This document shows positions 60,239 through 64,000 of a stretch of 64,000 nucleotides of DNA, piece by piece. The notes beneath the pieces were generated by a model, which saw only the letters and a program-made list of their open reading frames with translations, ran no database searches and was not told where the DNA came from. The translations under genes were made by a program, and so were the position numbers. Numbering within the stretch: the stretch's first letter is position 1; every line of letters starts with the position of its first letter. This DNA is from Pullulanibacillus pueri. Lineage in GTDB: Bacteria > Bacillota > Bacilli > Bacillales > Sporolactobacillaceae. The stretch lies in assembly GCF_014639255.1 (NCBI RefSeq), contig NZ_BMFV01000006.1:90947-154946 (forward strand). The letters run 5' to 3'.

Positions 60239-60365
60239 CTCAATGCCCCCTTTCTTTTTTAATAGTATATCAGAGTTCTTTGATAATCAGTGCTTTTAAA
60301 GGGATCCACTCGTCGCAAGAAAGGCTTAAAAAATGAATGAAAAAGCGTTGTCCATCCTAAATAAT

Positions 60366-60390
60366 AAGTCACCCTAAGTAAGAGTGACTA
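60366..60390 (-). terminator. Hairpin after the CBO0543-family gene
   Basis: AGTCACCCT / AGAGTGACT with one mismatch and a 5-base loop. On the minus strand it is followed by TATTATTTAGG. Confidence 0.5.
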
Positions 60391-60417
60391 AAAAGAGACC
60401 GCACGCTTTGTGATACA

Positions 60418-60891
60418 TTATATTTTCTTAAAACTACTCTTTTCAATTTTACATACCCACTCATGATGCACGAGCAAGATCATCAGTAAAACAGGGTCCA
60501 AAAGGATGGAGTAAAATAAGTGCCACCAACCATAATGAAAGTATCCCCAAGGTCGAGGAGACAAAGCAAGGATTTCATAACTCAATAAAAAGATAAGCCA
60601 CAATACAGAATAATAGAACTTCGTAAGCCGTGCTCCCTTAAAAGGAAACCAATTTAAGAAAATCACATTGACAGGGGGGATTAGACATAAATAAACCAAG
60701 AGATTGTGCCAGTCAATCTCTTTACTAAAATACCAATACCCATGCCATTTCCCATCAACATAAATATCAAAAACAAAAAGAAAAATCATTGTAAATGACC
60801 AGGTTTGTACTATGTGATTCATTGTAAGGTGTTTATTCATTTTATAGACAACTGTATTAAATAAAATACCGGAAATCACGAATAACACCAT
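60418..60891 (-). CDS. CBO0543-like membrane protein
   Basis: This 157-aa protein has four to five hydrophobic helices and many Trp/Tyr. The segment KWHGYWYFSKEIDWHNLLVY followed by IPPVNVIFLNWFPF is typical of the CBO0543 family of small membrane proteins in spore-forming Firmicutes. Function unknown. The ATG has GGAGGC about 12 bases upstream. Single gene, with its own hairpin behind. Confidence 0.7.
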   Translation of the reverse strand: MVLFVISGILFNTVVYKMNKHLTMNHIVQTWSFTMIFLFVFDIYVDGKWHGYWYFSKEIDWHNLLVYLCLIPPVNVIFLNWFPFKGARLTKFYYSVLWLIFLLSYEILALSPRPWGYFHYGWWHLFYSILLDPVLLMILLVHHEWVCKIEKSSFKKI

Positions 60892-61070
60892 TCTTCAATA
60901 ACGCCTCCACTGCTTCCATTCAAACCTAACTCTTATTTTTACCTACAAATTGGAATTGATTCTCGACCAAAACAGCTTAAGGCCAAACAGGCTCTTTTCT
61001 TACATAAATTCCAATGTTTTCGTTAAAAATATTTTCGTCATTGCACCTAAACGAAGGAGTGAGCTAACTC

Positions 61071-61199
61071 GTGAGTAAAAATGCAAAATCAAAACGCAAC
61101 ATTATAAAAGGTAAAGACGCTGTGCAACCAAGTACAAGTGGAGACCGAATCACGATTTCAAAAACCAATAGAGGTTTGGAGAACAGAAAAGAGGACTAG
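61071..61199 (+). CDS. Small hypothetical protein (42 aa)
   Basis: This short frame starts GTG 61071, preceded by AAGGAG about 11 bases upstream, and ends TAG 61199. A terminator begins 6 bases after it, so it looks like a real transcription unit. The peptide (MSKNAKSKRNIIKGKDAVQP...) is basic at the front, polar throughout and has no membrane segment. It resembles the style of small spore or ribosome-associated peptides, but no family can be named. Confidence 0.55.
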   Translation: MSKNAKSKRNIIKGKDAVQPSTSGDRITISKTNRGLENRKED

Positions 61200-61204
61200 C
61201 ACTT

Positions 61205-61230
61205 GATCCCTCCCAGTGAGGGATTTTTGT
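61205..61230 (+). terminator. Terminator of the 42-aa protein gene
   Basis: GATCCCTC / GAGGGAT around CCAGT, followed by TTTTTG. Confidence 0.8.
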
Positions 61231-61380
61231 CTGACATTTTCTGGGAATACATCCCCATCCCAATCACAGTGAAGGCAATACCAAAATATAAAACATCCAC
61301 AACAAGAATCGCTCCCGATGTCGATCTCAGGATGTTTTTAAATGAAATAAAATGAGGGAACAATAGGCACGTAATTCTCT

Positions 61381-61427
61381 AAAAAACGACTCAAAATTCA
61401 TTTTTTAAATTTTAGAGTCGTTTTTTT
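61381..61427. terminator. Rho-independent terminator, bidirectional
   Basis: AAAAAACGACTC (61381-61392) / GAGTCGTTTTTTT (61415-61427) with AAT/ATT pairs inside. T runs occur on both strands. No complete gene lies between it and the previous terminator. A second hairpin follows at about 61440-61475 (GTCACgAAAATC / GATTTTcaGTGAC). Confidence 0.75.
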
Positions 61428-61560
61428 ATAAAGGTATTAGGTTGTCACGAAAATCAAAAGATTTTCAGTGACCTCGGAAAATGCCAGCTGGCTTTTATTG
61501 TCTTTCCTATAAAATGCGATGGCCAAATCCATTTAACCTTTTCTACCACTCTAAAACACT

Positions 61561-61914
61561 TCAACATTGACAAATCATTAAATGGTTACCATCTGGGTCT
61601 TGGATATTAAAATAGTGTTGATGCTCAATCTTAGTAAGGATTTTAACATTTTGCCTTTTCATAGCTTCATAGGCTTCTTCAATATTGAGTGTATTGAAAT
61701 GAAACGCTGGGGTTTTAAATACTGTCTCCTCTGAGTAGATTTTACTGTCTAACACGATCCCCGCCCCCTCCATAGGGATGACATAGAGATGTCCAAAAAG
61801 AATGTCTCCTTCTTCCACTAATCCTAAGAGCGCACAATACCATGCTCTTGCTTTTTCAATATCTTTTACTGGAATAAAGACGGTTCCGATTTGATTTAAA
61901 ATAGGGCTGCTCAT
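61561..61914 (-). CDS. VOC-family (glyoxalase-like) protein
   Basis: This 117-aa single VOC module begins IGTVFIPVKDIEKARAWYCALLGL and ends YFNIQDPDGNHLMICQC, both classic for the glyoxalase/bleomycin-resistance superfamily. The C-terminal metal-ligand region DPDGN is kept, but the first-position ligand His/Glu is Ile-Pro-Val. Enzymatic role unknown. ATG 61914 follows GGAGGT; the frame also opens one codon earlier at TTG. It lies 57 bp before the stop of the cupin gene and may be cotranscribed with it. Confidence 0.82.
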   Translation of the reverse strand: MSSPILNQIGTVFIPVKDIEKARAWYCALLGLVEEGDILFGHLYVIPMEGAGIVLDSKIYSEETVFKTPAFHFNTLNIEEAYEAMKRQNVKILTKIEHQHYFNIQDPDGNHLMICQC

Positions 61915-61970
61915 CAAAATACCTCCATCAAGCCATTTAGTCTTTTAAGCCGCTATCGCTTTTGTCCCAT

Positions 61971-62339
61971 TTATAGCCAGACATCATTTTCTGCCGTCAA
62001 TTCCGAACTTGTTTCTCCTGTATTGACAACACCTTTAGGTTCAACGATCAGCGCTTGGCATTCCTCTTGAGCATAAGTCTTGTGTTCCTTGCCCTTAGGA
62101 ATGACAAACATTTCCCCTTCAGAGAGCGTCACTTCTCCATCTCTAAAAATGATGGACATCTCGCCACTTATAACGATGAAGACTTCATCAGTGTCTTTAT
62201 GATCATGCCATACAAAATCTCCTTGAATCTTAACCACCTTAAATTGATAATCGTTCATCTCAGCTATGACTTTAGGTGACCATTGCTCACTGAATTTTGA
62301 AAATTTATCATTTAGATTGATCGCTTGAGAGAGCATCAT
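61971..62339 (-). CDS. Small cupin-domain protein
   Basis: This 122-aa single cupin has motif 1 GDFVWHDHKDTDEVFIVISGE, with His-x-His and Glu metal ligands, and motif 2 GEMFVIPKGKEHKTYA with the last His. These define a small metal-dependent cupin of the DUF/YdbB-like kind. Isomerase or dioxygenase activity is possible; no function known. The start is ATG 62339 or 62336 after GGAGGAGA. It probably forms a two-gene unit with the VOC gene. Confidence 0.83.
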   Translation of the reverse strand: MMLSQAINLNDKFSKFSEQWSPKVIAEMNDYQFKVVKIQGDFVWHDHKDTDEVFIVISGEMSIIFRDGEVTLSEGEMFVIPKGKEHKTYAQEECQALIVEPKGVVNTGETSSELTAENDVWL

Positions 62340-62439
62340 TATCTCCTCCTTCCCATTTCTCACTTCTCTATTTTATAATTTTAAGAAAACATTGCCCATC
62401 TTTTTTTAAGGAGAAAATGCTGACAGGAACGCCCTCCTG

Positions 62440-62799
62440 TCACTGGTCACTTTTTAAATGCTTTTTCCCCCATTCCCCCATCATATCGAGTATTGGGATA
62501 AAACTGACGCCCTTTGGTGTTAATGAATACTCAACTTTTGGAGGAACTTCTTTATAAACCTCTCTATGGACCATCTCATCTTCTTCCAGCTCCCGTAGCT
62601 GCCGTGTCAATATGCCTTTTGAAATTCCTGATAGTGATCGGTGGAGTTCATTAAATCGTTTTGTCCCCTTGCTGAGATACCACAATATCATGAGTTTCCA
62701 TCTTCCAGAGGTTAAATTTTGCGTATAGGTCACAGGACAGATTTCTTCCTTTTCCTTAGGTGGATTTTCGTTTTGGATAAAATAACGGGCCATGATCAT
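62440..62799 (-). CDS. HxlR-family transcriptional regulator
   Basis: This 119-aa winged-helix regulator shows the conserved redox/aldehyde-type Cys in EEICPVTYTQNLTSGRWKL (about 21), the recognition helix SGISKGILTRQLRELEED and the wing EYSLTPKGVSF. It diverges from a NAD(P)H-binding reductase gene, the same pairing as YtfH/YtfG (QorR/QorB) in E. coli and many Bacillus pairs. It probably represses or activates that gene in response to quinones or electrophiles. ATG 62799 and 62793 are both compatible with GGAG. Confidence 0.88.
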   Translation of the reverse strand: MIMARYFIQNENPPKEKEEICPVTYTQNLTSGRWKLMILWYLSKGTKRFNELHRSLSGISKGILTRQLRELEEDEMVHREVYKEVPPKVEYSLTPKGVSFIPILDMMGEWGKKHLKSDQ

Positions 62800-62983
62800 G
62801 CCACTCCTTAATGGTACTCTTTTTGTGACTATGTAATAATAAAATGACTACTTTTATTTTCAGAACTATGGATATACTATATACCTATACTTATAATTCA
62901 ACAAGTTCATTCATGATAGGCATGCTGTCATTTCGTGATCTTCATACATGTCACGGAAAATAGAGATATAGGAGGACAATAGA

Positions 62984-63847
62984 ATGACACTATTAGTCAC
63001 AGGGGCTACCGGAAAGCTCGGTTCAAAAGTCGTAGACATTTTATTAAAAACGGTACCTGCATACCAGCTTGCAGTGAGTGTGCGTCATCCGGAGAAGGCA
63101 GAAGGATTACGCACGCGTGGAGTAGACGTCCGTCAAGGTGATTTTGACCACCCAGAGTCATTAAAAACTGCTTTTGCAGGAGTCGAACGCTTATTAATCA
63201 TTTCTGCCGATGGAGATAACGAAACCCGAATCCCGCAACATAAAAATGCTGTAACAGCTGCCCAAGAGGCTGGTGTAAAATTTGTGGCTTATACGAGTAT
63301 TGTGAACGCAAAAAACAGTAAAAATTTCCTTGCGCCTACCCATCAAGCCACAGAAGAAGCGATCTTAAAAACAGGGATTCCCTATGCCTTCCTACGTAAC
63401 AACTGGTATTTAGAAAATGAAATTCCTAGTATTCAAGGTGTTTTAACGGGTGCCCCATGGGTCACATCAGCCGGAACGGGAAAGGTTGGCTGGGCACCAC
63501 AACAAGATTATGCAGAAGCAGCAGCCGCCGTCCTTTCTCATGAGGGACATGACAACACGATTTATGAGCTTTCCGGCAAGCTTTTGACCCAGGATGAACT
63601 TGCTGCCGCTGTTGGGACGGTATTGGGTAAGGAAGTTACTGTACAGCATGTCGATGATCCCACTTACGCACAGGTGATGAAGGATGCAGGCTTACCAGAT
63701 TTTCTAATCCCGATGCTTGTAAACATTCAGAAAGACATTCGAGAAGCCACATTGGAGATTGACAGTGATGATTTCGAAAAGCTTCTCGGTCGCCCGGCAA
63801 CACCAGTGAACGAAGCCCTGACACAAATCGTGAACACAATCAGATAA
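62984..63847 (+). CDS. NAD(P)H-binding oxidoreductase, QorB/YtfG-like
   Basis: This 287-aa atypical short-chain dehydrogenase of the NmrA/QorB type begins with the Rossmann motif LLVTGATGKLGSKVVDIL (3-20). It continues with VRQGDFDHPESLKTAFAGVE, then AYTSIVNA and the AFLRNNWYLENEIP segment found in YtfG-like quinone reductases. The catalytic Tyr-x-x-x-Lys of classical SDRs is absent, as expected. It probably reduces quinones with NADPH. GGAGGA precedes the ATG. Divergent from the HxlR regulator. Confidence 0.88.
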   Translation: MTLLVTGATGKLGSKVVDILLKTVPAYQLAVSVRHPEKAEGLRTRGVDVRQGDFDHPESLKTAFAGVERLLIISADGDNETRIPQHKNAVTAAQEAGVKFVAYTSIVNAKNSKNFLAPTHQATEEAILKTGIPYAFLRNNWYLENEIPSIQGVLTGAPWVTSAGTGKVGWAPQQDYAEAAAAVLSHEGHDNTIYELSGKLLTQDELAAAVGTVLGKEVTVQHVDDPTYAQVMKDAGLPDFLIPMLVNIQKDIREATLEIDSDDFEKLLGRPATPVNEALTQIVNTIR

Positions 63848-63934
63848 GGAAAATTTCCTACCGAACGCCTCCTTTGTCAGTTTACAGTCTTACACTTTAA
63901 AAAAGTCTAAAATGAAGTCGACCCTATCTCAGAA

Positions 63935-64000
63935 TGATATGCTCCCTTTTAGGTAGACAGATTAAAAAATAAAAATCTGTTCTATCTAGGGGGAGCTTTT
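63935..64000 (+). mobile_element. Possible left end of an IS3-family (IS150-like) insertion sequence
   Basis: TGATATGCTCCC...AGGTAGACAG resembles IS150-group terminal repeats (TG...TGnCCCC...AGTnGACA). Reading onward, AATCTGTTCTATCTAGGGGGAGC forms an inverted copy of the tip and supplies an AGGGGGAG ribosome site just as the window ends, where orfA would begin. The transposase itself is not visible, so this is a prediction. Confidence 0.4.

Overview
This window is a stretch of low-GC Gram-positive chromosome. It probably comes from a spore-forming member of the Bacillales, near Bacillaceae or Sporolactobacillaceae. The basis is strong GGAGG-type ribosome binding sites, frequent TTG and GTG starts, a proS T-box leader, a preQ1-I riboswitch before queT, a nifS/nadBCA cluster arranged as in Bacillus, a SinI/SlrA-like anti-repressor, and PadR, HxlR and Mta/TipAS-type regulators. 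No rRNA, tRNA, prophage or CRISPR array is seen. The genus cannot be assigned from sequence alone.

Layout. 1-8.5 kb: the end of a zinc-ribbon gene, a MerR/TipAS regulator with a classic 19-bp-spacer promoter, a GNAT enzyme, riboswitch-controlled queT, and an ABC-2 exporter (two permeases and an ATPase) next to a DesK/NarL-type two-component system. 9-17 kb: housekeeping and signalling genes (Cache chemoreceptor, thioesterase, metallophosphatase, a 57-aa basic protein, threonine aldolase, YebC, RsmF-like methyltransferase). 17-22.3 kb: NAD biosynthesis (nadB, nadC, nadA) divergent from a nifS-type cysteine desulfurase. 22.5-27 kb: YnfA, aldo/keto reductase, ring-cleaving dioxygenase, and a soluble histidine kinase fused to an RsbR/STAS-like module.

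27-37 kb is a complete catabolic locus. A GH94 phosphorylase and a GH3 beta-glucosidase diverge from an ABC sugar importer (lipoprotein and two permeases) and a LacI-family regulator. Its content matches the Listeria innocua beta-1,2-gluco-oligosaccharide (sophoro-oligosaccharide) locus. Both divergent promoters can be read directly, and each carries an identical GAAACGTTTC operator core.

37.7-46.8 kb is a signalling block: a membrane PAS-GGDEF-EAL protein, a SLAP-like protein, a 1744-aa pseudokinase/AAA/GAF/histidine kinase, an opposite-strand SinI-like gene and an OmpR-type response regulator. I regard this as the most interesting candidate system, possibly a biofilm or sporulation decision module. 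47-49.5 kb: T-box-controlled ProRS of the archaeal/eukaryotic type, followed by exactly twelve 52-bp tandem hairpin-containing repeats. 49.6-64 kb: three MFS exporters, small membrane proteins, acetyltransferase, PadR/HAAS pair, DUF554, DinB, a secreted SGNH hydrolase, Tag glycosylase, a VOC and a cupin protein, a divergent HxlR/NAD(P)H-binding reductase pair, and what may be the left end of an IS3-family element at the window edge.

Intergenic regions carry at least four dispersed repeat families, here called A to D. They recur in fixed composite orders (B then A, C then A).
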